Positions 11,040-21,780 of a stretch of DNA of 64,000 bases are shown in pieces. The notes beneath the pieces are model-generated. The model was not told the DNA's origin. It saw nothing but the letters and a program-made list of their open reading frames with translations, and ran no database searches. This stretch comes from Pegoplata infirma (Eukaryota; Arthropoda; Insecta; Diptera; Anthomyiidae): positions 81,430,093-81,494,092 of the forward strand of contig OY992538.1 in NCBI GenBank assembly GCA_963921195.1, written 5' to 3'. Numbering within the stretch: position 1 is the first letter of the stretch; every line of letters starts with the position of its first letter. The position numbers and the translations under genes are program-made.

Positions 11040-12090
11040 CCAAAAAAAACGCTTATTTAATAATTTTCAATCTACACTGTTCAACAAAAATTAAATGCAC
11101 AAATTCAACTCAATGTTAATTTCCTTTTGTTTTTCTTTAAATTTTTTCTCTAGATTTTGTATTTTCTTATTGTTTAGTAATAAAGTTTAAAAAACCGCAT
11201 GATTTTTTTTATTGTAAAATTATTGTAAAACAACAAAAAAAATGTAAATTGTATGTATTTAAAAGAAAAAAGTATTAAATATTATTATTTTAATTATTTT
11301 TCAAAGTAAAATTTATGTTTTTTTTTATTTTGTTATATTGTTAAAGGTAAGTGCACGGTTTTTTAATAATTTAAGATCCTTAAAATAAAAGTTAAGTCGG
11401 AGGTAATATTAATTTAGATAAATTTTTAATAAACTAAAACGATATGGTAACTCTAAATGATTTGTATATAATAAAATATTTATGAAATTACTCTTATCAG
11501 TAACATAAGACATATTGGTGATAAACTTAGGGGTCTAACTCTTTTGGTTTCGACTGAATTGTGGTTTCTACAAAATCGGTTAAGGATCAATATTATAAAT
11601 ACTTATAGAATGGCTTAAAATTTGGAGTTGAACAAATATTGGAGGTTTGTCATACATTTGACTCATCTAGGGGTAACCCTACCATACAAAGATAACAGAG
11701 ACAAAATTGGCTTTACGGCTCTAACTGTCCTAAGGGTGCCTCTAGAGGAGTCAGATGTATGACCAACTCCTTATAGTTTTTCAACCCCAACATTTCTTAA
11801 GAATCTTAAGGCGGTCCCCATACAATTTTATCTTTTTTTTTTAAGTTTGTTTTATTAAATCCGCTCCTACTGCTCCCACGGTTCTTCCTCGAGGGGTAAC
11901 AGCCATACCGACCCTCATTAATTGTTATCCCCCATCAAATTTTTTCTGAACATGTCAACAATCCACTGCCTAAGGGAGTTTCCATGCAATGTTCCATGAT
12001 ATTATGGAATATATCTTAAAGAATGAGATATATCTCATAGAATGGGCAATATCTTATGGAATGGACGATACAAATTTTTGGAGTAATTCT
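11040..12090. other. No gene; one imperfect inverted repeat
   Basis: Mostly AT-rich sequence. At 11636-11790 two 30-bp segments (GTCATACATTTGACTC and GAGTCAGATGTATGAC as cores) form an imperfect hairpin of an older foldback. Around 12000 the motif ATATCTTATGGAATGG-like text is repeated. No coding or RNA gene support. Confidence 0.5.
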
Positions 12091-12231
12091 GGGGGCTAAT
12101 TATGTAACTTGATAATCGTCAATCGTCAACGTTAACTCATTATTCTATTACCATAAAATGACACTATATGGTAATGGAATAACGATGGAAACGATACGAT
12201 TGACGACTATCAAATTACATAATTACCCCCC
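12091..12231. mobile_element. 141-bp palindromic MITE
   Basis: The terminal repeats are about 36 bp with a few mismatches (GGGGGCTAATTATGTAAC at 12091; complement ending at 12231). The centre is also partly self-complementary, around CCATAAAATGACACTATATGG. No coding capacity; the target duplication is not evident. Confidence 0.75.
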
Positions 12232-12337
12232 TGTTTTTTTGATAAAATTTATTTGATTTGACCATTTTAAAGCAGTTTAACAATTTAAATAACACTGTGC
12301 TACAGTGAAAAAATACTTCTAATGCGACATAGTGTAG

Positions 12338-12776
12338 CAGTGTTGTCAGGTTTTTAGGGGTTATTCCCCCCAGAAAAACCCCTAAATCGACTTTGACTTA
12401 TCATAACTTTTTACATAATGATCGAATTTTTCCAAAATTGGAATTTTTGGGTTCTCCAACATTTTCTTTATAAGAGTATTACCTCAGATTGTATTATTTT
12501 TTCGAATTAATGTTTCTGTAGCCAAAAATCTTAAAAAAGTCTGAAGACAATTTTGTACATTCTTTTTTTACGAATGTCAATACATTAAACGTTTAATAAA
12601 GTAAATCTATTACACGTTTTACCTTGTTTAATGGATAAGTCTAATAGAAAAAATGCTAAAGAAGCTAAATTGACCAAAATCTAAACTATCCGACGATTAT
12701 TTCAAAAGTTATGGTAAGTCAAAGTCGATTTAGGGGTTTTTCTGGGGGGAAAACCCCTAAAAGCCTGACAACACTG
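12338..12776. mobile_element. hAT MITE with long terminal inverted repeats
   Basis: It starts CAGTGTTGTCAGG and ends CCTGACAACACTG; the repeat extends about 70 bp inwards and includes AGGGGTT...CCCCTAAATCGACTTTG on each side. The perfect 8-bp target duplication is TAGTGTAG (12330-12337, 12777-12784). It lies inside the left arm of R1 copy 1. No ORF. Confidence 0.92.
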
Positions 12777-13496
12777 TAGTGTAGGTGGCTTGGTTTTGTC
12801 GAGTAGATCACAAAAATGCCCATTAAAGATGCCAGACACCCTCAAATTTTAGAGTTATTGTCAAAAAATGTTGTTTGTGACTTTTCTCACTAGACCTTGT
12901 CTAATTCAGAAACTTTTCAACCGATTTTAAATTTTTTAACCGTTTTGGATAGAAGAAGGACAGGGCTTTCCATGTGTGTGAATTGATATACACATATAAG
13001 AAAGATATCTATTGATTTTTTCTATAAGATCTATTTTTTTTTTAATTTCGAGTTTATCGGTTTTTTCTGCTATAGTTCGTTGAACAAGCTTTATATTAAT
13101 AAACGTATTCTTAAAGAAAATTAAATTATGAATACGATGAGCTTTATCCTATAAAACCTGATAACAATTCACAGAGTTGTGACAATTTTTCAAAAAAATA
13201 AAACAGAAAAACAATAATTTAAAATTATGATTTTGCTGGAAATCGGCGTTTAGATAACCCAGGCAAAAAAAAATGAATTTATCATAAGAGGTCAGTATAA
13301 ATTTTCAAAGGTTTTTGGCGCGCTGAATCCGAATTTGGCCTTTAAATTGCTGTATCGCGTCAGGTTTATGAGATATTTAACTACAATTGATATATCAAAA
13401 ACTTAATAAGATAGACCAATTTTAAGGTCGAATTTGAAATCAGGGGCCAAAACCTTTAAAATAATAGTACGCGACCTCTCATTATGTTCGCTTAAT

Positions 13497-14215
13497 CCCA
13501 GCAAAATTTTCGGTTGCAAAGAACCGATTGTGGAACAACTTATACTTCCCTAGAACCTGTTCTACTTCTTGCGCAACACCGATTCTTTTAACAAAGTGAT
13601 TGTCCCAAAAGCAACAGGTGTTTGTAAGCAAAATTAGAACATATTTTTGTTCCGCGGAATCGGTTCTAGAAGTAAAATTTGGAACAGAAATGAGAATTAA
13701 AGAAATATTTTGAATTGCATTTATTTATTAAACAAAGATAAATACAATCATATATAACATGGAATATTTAAATTTTTTAACACACATTTACCCTTTTTCG
13801 TCTCTAAAGTTGCATTTTGGGCCTTACAATAATGACATACCAGAAAATGGATTTTCTGCAAACAAAAATAAAAAACATAATATTATTAGTATTTGATCCG
13901 ATCCAGACAATGAAAATTTAATTTACGCACCTTTGTTTCAACAATTTTCATGATTATATTTTAGTAGAATTTCGTGTTCTATCTTGTTTAACAAAAATAA
14001 ATTGATATGTATTTATTTTTTAATTTTTTTGACACATAATTTTTTTTTAATTCCTGAGAACCAAAATGTTATGAAACTTTGATTGCAGAGAACAAGCTTC
14101 ACAATAATTTTCACTTAACTTGTTCTGAATAATTAAAGTGTAATAGTGTATGGTTACCGAAGAACCTGTTCTAGAACAAGTGTTGTCAGAATCGGTTCTG
14201 AAAAATTTTCCTGGG
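13497..14215. mobile_element. CCCAG-ended element, copy 1 (2-bp target AT)
   Basis: The termini are CCCAGCAAAATTTTC and GAAAAATTTTCCTGGG, and a GAACCGATT-type motif follows inside each end. It interrupts the right arm of R1; the opposite arm shows the empty site, giving a 2-bp duplication AT (13495-13496, 14216-14217). Related elements are at 43572-44098 and 57229-57471. No coding capacity recognised. Confidence 0.8.
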
Positions 14216-14638
14216 ATTTTTTATTTTTTTTGCCTGGGTTGTTCGAACGCCGATTTAGAAAAATTATCACAACTCTGTCAAGTGTTATCTGATTTTTCGG
14301 GATGATTCATCGTATTCAAAATAAAATTTTCTTTAAGAATGCGTTAATATATATAAATGTTGTTAAACGAACTATAGCATAAAGAAATCGATAAACTCAA
14401 AAAATTTGGAAAAAAAATAACAAAAAAAAAATAGATATTTTTGAAAAAATCAATACATGTCTTTCTTATATGTGGCATTCCACACCAAATGTTCAGCAAA
14501 AAAAAAGTGGTGTCGTGTCACCCTTAGGGCACTATTAAATAACACAAATAAAATTTGAGTTTTTTCAATAAGTGGGCTTTGTAGGCATGGTCAAATATTG
14601 AAAATATCAGCATTTTTTGCCTGAGTATCTTTATTTCA

Positions 14639-16050
14639 ATATATCACAAAATCCACCAGAAAACACATAAAAAATTCTATTTTCTGACCTTAGGTCTTTC
14701 GATTTTCTTTATATTAATGGTATGCATTCTCAATAAAGCCAATAAAACATATCCATTTTCAGTTTTTTTAATTTAAAAAAAATCGCGATTTTTTCGCGAA
14801 TTTAATTTCTTCAAAAATTTAAAAAATCAAAAAAGTATGTTAATGTGAAGAGCCATATCTTTTAAAGTATCTATCGGATTTCTACAATTCAAAAAGCATT
14901 TGATTCAAACGTTCGTCCTTTTTTATACCAATGCAATAAAAAAAAAGTTTTTTTCAATAAAAATGAATTTTTGATGCAAATGCAATTTTTGGATGCATTT
15001 TTCAAAACTTTCTCCCCCTTCAATTTTTTTGAAACCTACATAATTTGAAAATATGGCATTTTTTACACAAAATTAAGCACCGTTTTTTTTGTGACGGCGT
15101 TTCAAAAATTTTCGTGATTTTTTAAAAACTACTTATTTGATTTTTTCCATATAAAAAATTAATTTTATGTTTATTTTGCAATTTTATCAAAAAAGTATGT
15201 AACTTTGAAAAGCCATTTCTTCGAAAGTATCTATCGGATTTCTACGACTCAAAAAGCATTCGATTCAACTGATTGTCCGTTTTTAAACCAATGCACTAAC
15301 AAAAAATATTTTTTTTTTGAAATGCATTTTTGATGCAAATGCAATTTTTGGATGCATTTTTTTAAACTTTCTCCCCCTTCAATTTGTTTGAAACCTGCAT
15401 AAATCGAAAATATAGCATTTTTTTCATAAAATTGGGTGCAGTTTTTTTTGTGACGGCGTTTCACAAAATGTTCGTGACTTTTTTAAATTTCGGAGATATG
15501 GATTTTCAAAGTTACATACTTTTTTAATAATATAAAAAAAAAATTGTATGGAAAAACCAATAAGGTATTTTTAAAAAAAATTACGAAAATTTTACGAAAC
15601 TCCGTCACAAAAAAAGCGGTACGCAATTTTGTGTAAATAATGCTATATTTTCGATTTAAGTAGGTTTAAAAAAAATTGAAGGGGGAGAAAGTTTTAAAAA
15701 ATGCATCCAAAAAATGCATTTGCATCAAAAATGCACTTTTTTTAAAAAAATATTTTTTTTATTACATTAATATAAAGTAAGACTATCGTCCGAATCGAAT
15801 GCTTTTTGAGTTGAAGAAATCCGATGGATACTTCCGAAGATATGGCTATTCAAAGTAGGATACTATTTTGATTTTTTCAATTTTTGAAGAAAATTAAATT
15901 CGCGAAAAAATCGCGATTTTTTCAAAATATAAAAAACTGAAAATGGATGTGTTTTATTGGCTCTATAGAGCAAATGTGTACCAAAAATAAGATAAATTTG
16001 AAGACCCTCGGTCAGATTTTATAAAATCTTTGCTGGATTTCATGATATAT
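14639..16050. repeat. Large palindrome with partly tandem left arm
   Basis: Text from ATATATCAC... at 14639 onward returns inverted up to 16050. The left arm holds two tandem variants (about 14770-15110 and 15110-15480) sharing TCTATCGGATTTCTAC and GGATGCATTTTT; the right arm has one inverted copy. The ORF 15249-15464 on the minus strand comes from this repeat and is not a gene. Confidence 0.7.
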
Positions 16051-16208
16051 GTAAATTTAATGAAACACAGTAAAGTTTTTAAAATAAAAGTTTTTTATAG
16101 ATTTTTGTATGCGCTATCGATTAAAAAAATTAAAAATGGAAAAATTTTCAGAAGAAGTTCTGATTTTTTTAAATTTAAACTTAAACTTTATTTATCAAAA
16201 AACATGCC

Positions 16209-16887
16209 AATTAGAGCCTGAGCTCAACTGTCTTTACAGAAAAACAGAAATTTGAAAATAACGACTTTAAGTCGGCCTAAGTGGCAATATAGTATCTTTG
16301 GAAAATGGCAACACCTAACATTTGTGTCTACAAAATATAGACCATGTTCTGGCAAGGTTGCAAAATAAGTACTTAGATCAGAGTTGATGAAGGAGAGGAG
16401 GACGAATGATGATTACTAAAAAATTGAATTTATTCACCATAATGCAATTTCACCTTCTTCTGTACGAAAAAACAATAGCAACAACCACACAGAAATTGAA
16501 AAACCATGATTTAGTTGATACTTGCTTAACAGCCAACTTAGCGTATCGGTCTAGAGTGATCGTACCTAAGAGGCAGTTAATAGCAAAAACATTACAGATC
16601 ATGGGTTCAATCCCTGGCGGCTGCGATCTGTTAATAATTTTCACATATAGAATAAAATTGACTATTAACTGAATAAATTTGACATTAAAAAGTTTTTCTG
16701 ATGATTATAATAACTGGATTATATGAAACTAGTAAAAAACGAACCAGGATGTCTTAAAATTTTTAGAAAAATAAATTTTTCTTTCACACCTTTCTCAATT
16801 CAAACCACATATAACATGATTAAAAAATTATAATACATAATTATAATTAGAGCCTGAGCTCAACTGTCTTTACAGAAAAACAGAAAT
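16209..16887 (+). mobile_element. 679-bp insertion bounded by identical 43-bp direct repeats
   Basis: The 43-bp segments 16209-16251 and 16845-16887 (starting AATTAGAGCCTGAGCTC) look identical. The insertion is flanked by GCC at 16206-16208 and 16888-16890, and the opposite palindrome arm (near 17535) shows the uninterrupted site. It carries a leucine-like tRNA-derived stretch (16532-16621). Possible readings are a miniature LTR-type element, or a SINE-like element with a duplicated terminal segment. I cannot decide between them. Confidence 0.6.
16532..16621 (+). pseudogene. Leucine-like tRNA-derived sequence
   Basis: An A-box-like TAGCGTATCGG (16539-16549) and a good B box GGTTCAATCC (16604-16613) are 65 nt apart, as in tRNAs with a long variable arm. 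CCTAAGA fits an anticodon loop with TAA, and TAAT...ATTA could form the variable arm. The acceptor and T stems pair only partly. It is probably a tRNA-derived promoter region of the enclosing insertion rather than a functional tRNA gene. Confidence 0.45.
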
Positions 16888-17089
16888 GCCGAAATTTTTT
16901 TTTTTTTTTTTTTTTTAATTTAAAAAAAATTAAAAATGCTTTTCTATCTGTTCTGAAATTGTCAGAGAAGTGTTTTACCTTGTTTTTGAAAAATCAAATT
17001 TTTAGGATTGCACTGCGCTAATTTGATACCATAGTGGTGTATATAAAGCGTGCGTATGAGTAATAAAAACACTTAAATTATATTTAAAA

Positions 17090-17334
17090 TAGAGATGGCA
17101 TCGTGAATGAGTTTTTAATAACCATTACGCACGCTCATGAAAGAAAAAGTTAAGTCACGCACGATATTTTATTTTGCTCACGCTCATTCACGCACACGTG
17201 AGTAAAAAAACAAGAAGTCACGGTTACGATGTTCACGTGAGCGTGAGTAAAATAAAATATCGTGCAAGAATATTTTTTTTCTCTCATCAGCGTGCGTATT
17301 CGTAAATAAAAACTCACTCACGCTCCCATCGCTA
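17090..17334. mobile_element. hAT-like MITE rich in CACGTGAG/CACGC motifs
   Basis: The ends TAGAGATGG and CCATCGCTA are flanked by TTTAAAA (17083-17089, 17335-17341), a 7-8-bp target duplication. The interior is strongly palindromic: repeated CACGCTCA, GTGCGTGA and CACGTGAG motifs in both orientations around a centre near 17215. No ORF. Confidence 0.7.
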
Positions 17335-17796
17335 TTTAAAATATTTTTTAAGTGTTGATATTACTCATACGCACATGTTATATACACCATTATTGTATAA
17401 AATTAGCGTAGTGCAAGCTTTAACATTTGATTTATCAAAAACAAGACAAAACACATCTCTGAAAATTTCAGAACAGATAGAAAAGCATCGTAAATTTTAT
17501 TTTTTTTAAATTAAAAAAAAAAAATATAATTGCGGCATGTTTTTTGATAAATAAAGTTTATGTTTAAATTTGAAAATTTCAGAACTTCTTCTGAAAATTT
17601 TCAAATTTTTAATTTTTTTTATCGATAGCCCATACAAAAATCTATAAAAACTTTTATTTTAAACCCAAAATTTTTTTAAAAATTTCTTTTTACAAAAAAT
17701 TTACATAACAGCACATGTTTAAGAATTTTTCTCGATCTTTTCCTTGAACTGAATGTAATACAATCAGATTCTTCATTTTTGCGTTTTAAACTGTTG

Positions 17797-19672
17797 CACT
17801 GTGGGAAAAATGACCAATCTAGCTTATAAAAAATATTTTTTTTTTTTTTTACAAATTTATAAACCTATAGCATATAATAATTCAATGATAGTTGATACTT
17901 AAAACTGCATTCAACATTTTTCGATTTATATGTTAGTTATGAAAATACAGGGCTGTAAATGTATGTAATGGATAAGTAGCACGTTAATGAGTGATTTTGG
18001 TTTCACGCTTCCCCCAATGTATAATGAAAAGTTTTATTGCGCTATTGAACCTATATTTTTTTTTTTGATAAAACAAGTCCTAAAGAGTACGTGGACACGA
18101 TGTATTGTATAGAAAATGATTTTAGTAATACCCCTTGCGAGTAAGTACATAGAAGTATATTTTTTTCAAAATTCCTTAATGTGTAAAGAGATTAGAAAAA
18201 AGGACCGCTAAGTACCGCCAAACTAATTTTTGAATTTGAAACTAGATCTAATGAGGTAAGTCTGGTGAAAAATTTGGGTGCCACAAACCGCCACAAAGTA
18301 GAGTTTTAAGGACTTGTTTAAACAAATATTACTTGTGGGCGATATTCAAGTGCTTTCACATAAATGCATTTTTCCTTTTTATACAATTGCAATATACGGC
18401 AAAGGAAATATCGGAAATTTAATTAATATTTCTTTATAAGTTGCGTTTCACTAAGCTACAGTTTTTTTGAAAATGCAAAATTTTAAAGTTTGGCGAAATG
18501 CCAATTCAAATTCACAAAAGATTATTTTTGTGATTAGTAGAAGGAAGTGAAAAGTGTAAAAAACTTGAAAAAACCTTAAAATTGTTGTGTAGCAGATTCA
18601 CCAAAAAATGGAGCGAATGCAAACGAACAACACAAGTTTTTGAACGAAATCACAAGGAATGGTTAAACACAAACATTGATTTGTCTTTTAAAGTTTAACT
18701 CATATCCATATTTGATGACTAGGGATGAGATTTCCATGCAAATGGCATCGATTTGTTTTTGCATACTTTTGCATATTTTGGTTAAAATGCATATTTTTGC
18801 ATATTTTGGTTTTAAGTGCATATATTGTGCATATTTCCAATTTTTAAGTGCATATTTTTGCATATTTTGATATAAATTAGCAAAAACACAAATTGAAATT
18901 TATTTGTTTCAAAAACTATTTTAAATTTTAAAAATTTATTTTGATAACGAGAAAAATTATTTTATTCTTTTTAATTTTTTTTATAGATTGCCCTTATTTC
19001 AAAAAAAATCCTGCTTATTTAAAGTTTTAGATGTTACAATTTAAGCCCGGTGTTATTTTTTGCATTTTTAATAAGTTTTTCAAATGAAAACAAGACTTTT
19101 ATTGCACACATTTTATTTTTTAGTGCATATTTAAAAGTTTTTAGTGCATATTTTAAGCGCATATTTTCGATTTTTTAGTGCATGAAAATCTCATCCCTAT
19201 TGATGACAGTAATTTTTGATATAAATATATATTGCAAAATACTATTTCTGTGATTTAATGTACATATAAAAAGGTTTTTAATTGAGTTTTGTTTAACAAA
19301 AAATTTTAATTTATTTTGTATAACTAAATACATTGCTCTTCGGAGCTACAACGTATTTGAAATGTAACTAAATATATTAACAGCAACCCCTATCGGTGAA
19401 TGATTAAATCTATCAAATTACATAAATGCAACATAGGGCAATACTTTTGGAAAATTTTCATACCAATTTTAAAGAGATACTAAATGTCAGTGTAATTTCC
19501 ACTAAAACCTTCCTTTTGGTGCACCCTGTAATTCAACAGGGTGTCTACAAATACAATATATTTAAAGAAGACTCTATTCGCTACAATCGCTCCATACATT
19601 TCTAACTTCTCAGATCAATAGTTTAAGAGATACGATTTTTTATAAGCTAGATTGGTGATTTTTCCCAGTGTG
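17797..19672. mobile_element. Transib-like element (CACTGTG ends, 5-bp target TGTTG)
   Basis: The left end CACTGTGGGAAAAATGACC and the right end (complement CACACTGGGAAAAATCACC) share about 38 bp of terminal inverted repeat with three mismatches, then CAATCTAGCTTATAAAAA. A 5-bp duplication TGTTG flanks it (17792-17796, 19673-19677). CAC-starting termini with 5-bp targets are Transib hallmarks. No transposase remnant was recognised; a hAT MITE sits inside at 18720-19199. Class is inferred from the termini only. Confidence 0.6.
18720..19199. mobile_element. hAT MITE with TGCATATTTT repeats
   Basis: The ends TAGGGATGAGATTT and AAATCTCATCCCTA are flanked by a perfect 8-bp duplication TTGATGAC (18712-18719, 19200-19207). 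Inside are many copies of TGCATATTTTTGCATAT-like text near both ends, a plausible array of transposase-binding sites. No ORF of interest. Confidence 0.9.
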
Positions 19673-19789
19673 TGTTGGGGGGAAAAAAATAAAAAATTTT
19701 TATATCTTAAAATTTTTTGAGAGACTTAAGCCTTTTTTTAAAGTGTGAATTGTATCAGATGCTGATACATTTTTAAAAAGAAGATAATC

Positions 19790-20695
19790 AGAATCTGAAT
19801 TTTTTTTTTTCAAAGATAAGTCTAAGATTCTATGACAATTTTCAGTTAAGACAGTTTTTGTTATAGAAAAAGGCAAAGACTCTAAATCATATTTCCAATG
19901 GAAAACGTTTCTCGGGAAAAATTCACTTTAGAAAATGATTCTATAAACATATTCAAAAATACTTTTCCAAAAGAAAATACTCCCATTGTAAGACATTTTC
20001 CCAGAATTTGAGATATTTCTAGTCTAGCACATTTTCTCAGATTCTAAAACATTCTACACAAAAAGTTTTAGATTCTGAGAAAATCTTCGCTTTCTCTATA
20101 AGAAAAATAATCAGATTCTGAGATCTTTTTAAAAAGAAAACAGTATAAAAAAGTTTTAGATTCTAAAACCTTTTTTCTAAAGAAAAATTCTCGGATTCTG
20201 AGAAAATTTTCCTATAGAAAAAGTCAAAAATTCTTAGAAATTTTTCCTATAGAAAAAGTCTCAGATTCTTAGACATTTTTCCTATAGAAAAAGTTTCAAA
20301 TTCTGAGACATTTTTCCTATAGAAAAAGTCTCAGATTCTGAGACATTTTTCTATAGAAAATGTATCAGATTCTCAGACATTTTTTCTACATAAAATTTCT
20401 TAGATTCTGAGACCTTTTTCCTATCGAAAAAGTCTCAGATGCTTAAACACATTTTTCCTATAGAAAAGGGCTCAAATTCTTAGACATTTTCCTATAGAAC
20501 AAGTCTCAGATTCTGAGACATTTTGCCTATAGGAAATTGTGAGATTCTCAGATTCTGAGAATTTTTTATAGAAAAAGTCTCAGATTCTGAGACATTTTTC
20601 CTATAGAAAAAGTCTTAGATTCTCAGACATTTTTCTTATAGAAAGTTTTAGATTCTGAGACATTTTTTTTTAGAAAAGTGTAAGATGAGACATCC
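19790..20695. repeat. Palindromic minisatellite (CTATAG / TCAGATTCTGAGA), locus 1
   Basis: About 35-bp units read as TTTCCTATAGAAAAAG followed by TCTCAGATTCTGAGACA. Both halves are dyad symmetric, so the array is almost identical on either strand. Units degrade towards 19800. The same unit builds the array at 61950-62815. Confidence 0.85.
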
Positions 20696-21050
20696 CCGGC
20701 CCCTGTATACGCCACTGGTCTCATATGTATAGACCAATTAATACACATAAAAAGCCTTATCGTTCATCTATCCAAAACAGTTAAACAATTCAAAATTGGT
20801 TGAAAAGTTTCTAAGTAACACGTGGTTTAGTGAGAAAAGTTCCAAAAAAGGTTTTTTGATAGTAACGTTAAAAATTGAGGGTGTCTGGCAAGTTTCATGG
20901 GCATTTTTGTGAACTTTTCGACGAGACTTACAACCTTAACTACTTCATTTGAGAAGAATATTTGATTTTGTTTTTTTTTTTGTAGCACAGTGTAATTTAA
21001 ACATCTAAAATTAGTATATATTCGTAAAAAATTCGCAAGGGCGACCTCTA

Positions 21051-21780
21051 CACGCAAAAGAATAGCTCTGTCAAAAAATCTGTAAAATGACTTTTAATTT
21101 TAATTAGCAAAATTTTAAGCAGATTATTCTGCTGAAATAGATATTTTAGGTAAATTCTCTGTCATTTAGTTTTAGAAAACAACAGAAATTTTTCTGCAAT
21201 TTTATTGATTCTGTTTGCTGAATTTCAAAATATTTTTGTGCAGTTTCAAGCAGATTATTAAAAAAAAAAAAAATTCAAAACACAAAAAAATATTTAAAAA
21301 AAAAATTAAATTTTTTGGGAGTTTTTATGAAGGTTTGGTCTACTAGTGAAGAAAGAATATATTTTTGGAAAAATTTCACAAGCCCGCCCTTTACAAGGGG
21401 AGGGGGAGCCGTTCCCAAAAAAAAAAATCATTTACTTTAAACGTTTAAGTGTGCATTTATTATTCAAAAGGGTACGAAAAGGAGTCGTTCCTAAAAGTTT
21501 TGTCACAACATTCCGAAGTTTTAATTTCTGGTAAGAAATGGTTTAATTTACATAAAAAGTCTGTTGATTTTTTTTTTTCTCCACACATTCCCATACTCAA
21601 GTTTCAGGGCAATCGATGGGTGCCCTCTGAAAGACCTTCCTTGTTAGAACATTTGTTTAAATAAAGTCAACAGACTTTTTCTGTAAAATAATAAAATAAT
21701 CTGCTAAAAATCTGCACAAAAATATTTTAAAATTAAGCGAATTTACTTAAAAAAAGGGTTCAAGTTAAAAAAATGCAGAC
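21051..21780. mobile_element. Diverged CAGCAGA-family MITE
   Basis: It starts after a TA with CACGCAAAAG and then CTCTGTCAAAAAATCTG, matching the start of 42117-42780. AGCAGATTATTCTGCTG-type palindromes follow, and similar text returns inverted near 21670-21720. The middle (about 21290-21660) is unrelated to the other copies, so an insertion is likely. The right end is not defined. Confidence 0.5.

Larger units (their letters stand above)
16078..17664. repeat. Large palindrome with nested insertions
   Basis: The outer arms (about 16078-16207 and 17530-17664) are reverse complements, e.g. CAGAAGAAGTTCTGA and TCAGAACTTCTTCTG. A second arm pair is 16905-17090 and 17345-17510. The left arm is interrupted by the 16209-16887 insertion; the centre is occupied by a hAT-like MITE at 17090-17334. 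Confidence 0.7.
14474..20722. mobile_element. 6.2-kb insertion block inside R1 copy 1
   Basis: R1 arm sequence stops at 14473 and resumes at 20723; ATATGT occurs at both junctions (14468-14473, 20723-20728) and could be a 6-bp target duplication. The block contains palindromes 14639-16050 and 16078-17664, a Transib-like element 17797-19672 and a palindromic minisatellite 19790-20695. No terminal repeats of the block as a whole were found, so it may be one old element or several accumulated events. Confidence 0.5.
12290..20993. mobile_element. Foldback element R1 copy 1, interrupted by three insertions
   Basis: The left end is (TAA)CACTGTGCTACAGTG and the right end TGTAGCACAGTGT; an 8-bp direct repeat AATTTAAA lies at 12282-12289 and 20994-21001. 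The two arms are reverse complements around a centre near 13400, as in the copy at 54872-58735. It is split by a hAT MITE (12338-12776), a CCCAG element (13497-14215) and a 6.2-kb block (14474-20722). After removing these, arm text such as TGTCTGGCAAGTTTCATGGG near 20885 pairs with 12830. It is non-coding. The exact ends are ambiguous by 2-3 bp, and class (hAT-like) rests on the 8-bp repeat only. Confidence 0.7.

Noticed and set aside
15249..15464. 71-codon minus-strand ORF
   Set aside because: It lies in a palindrome arm and is shared, broken, in the tandem and inverted copies.
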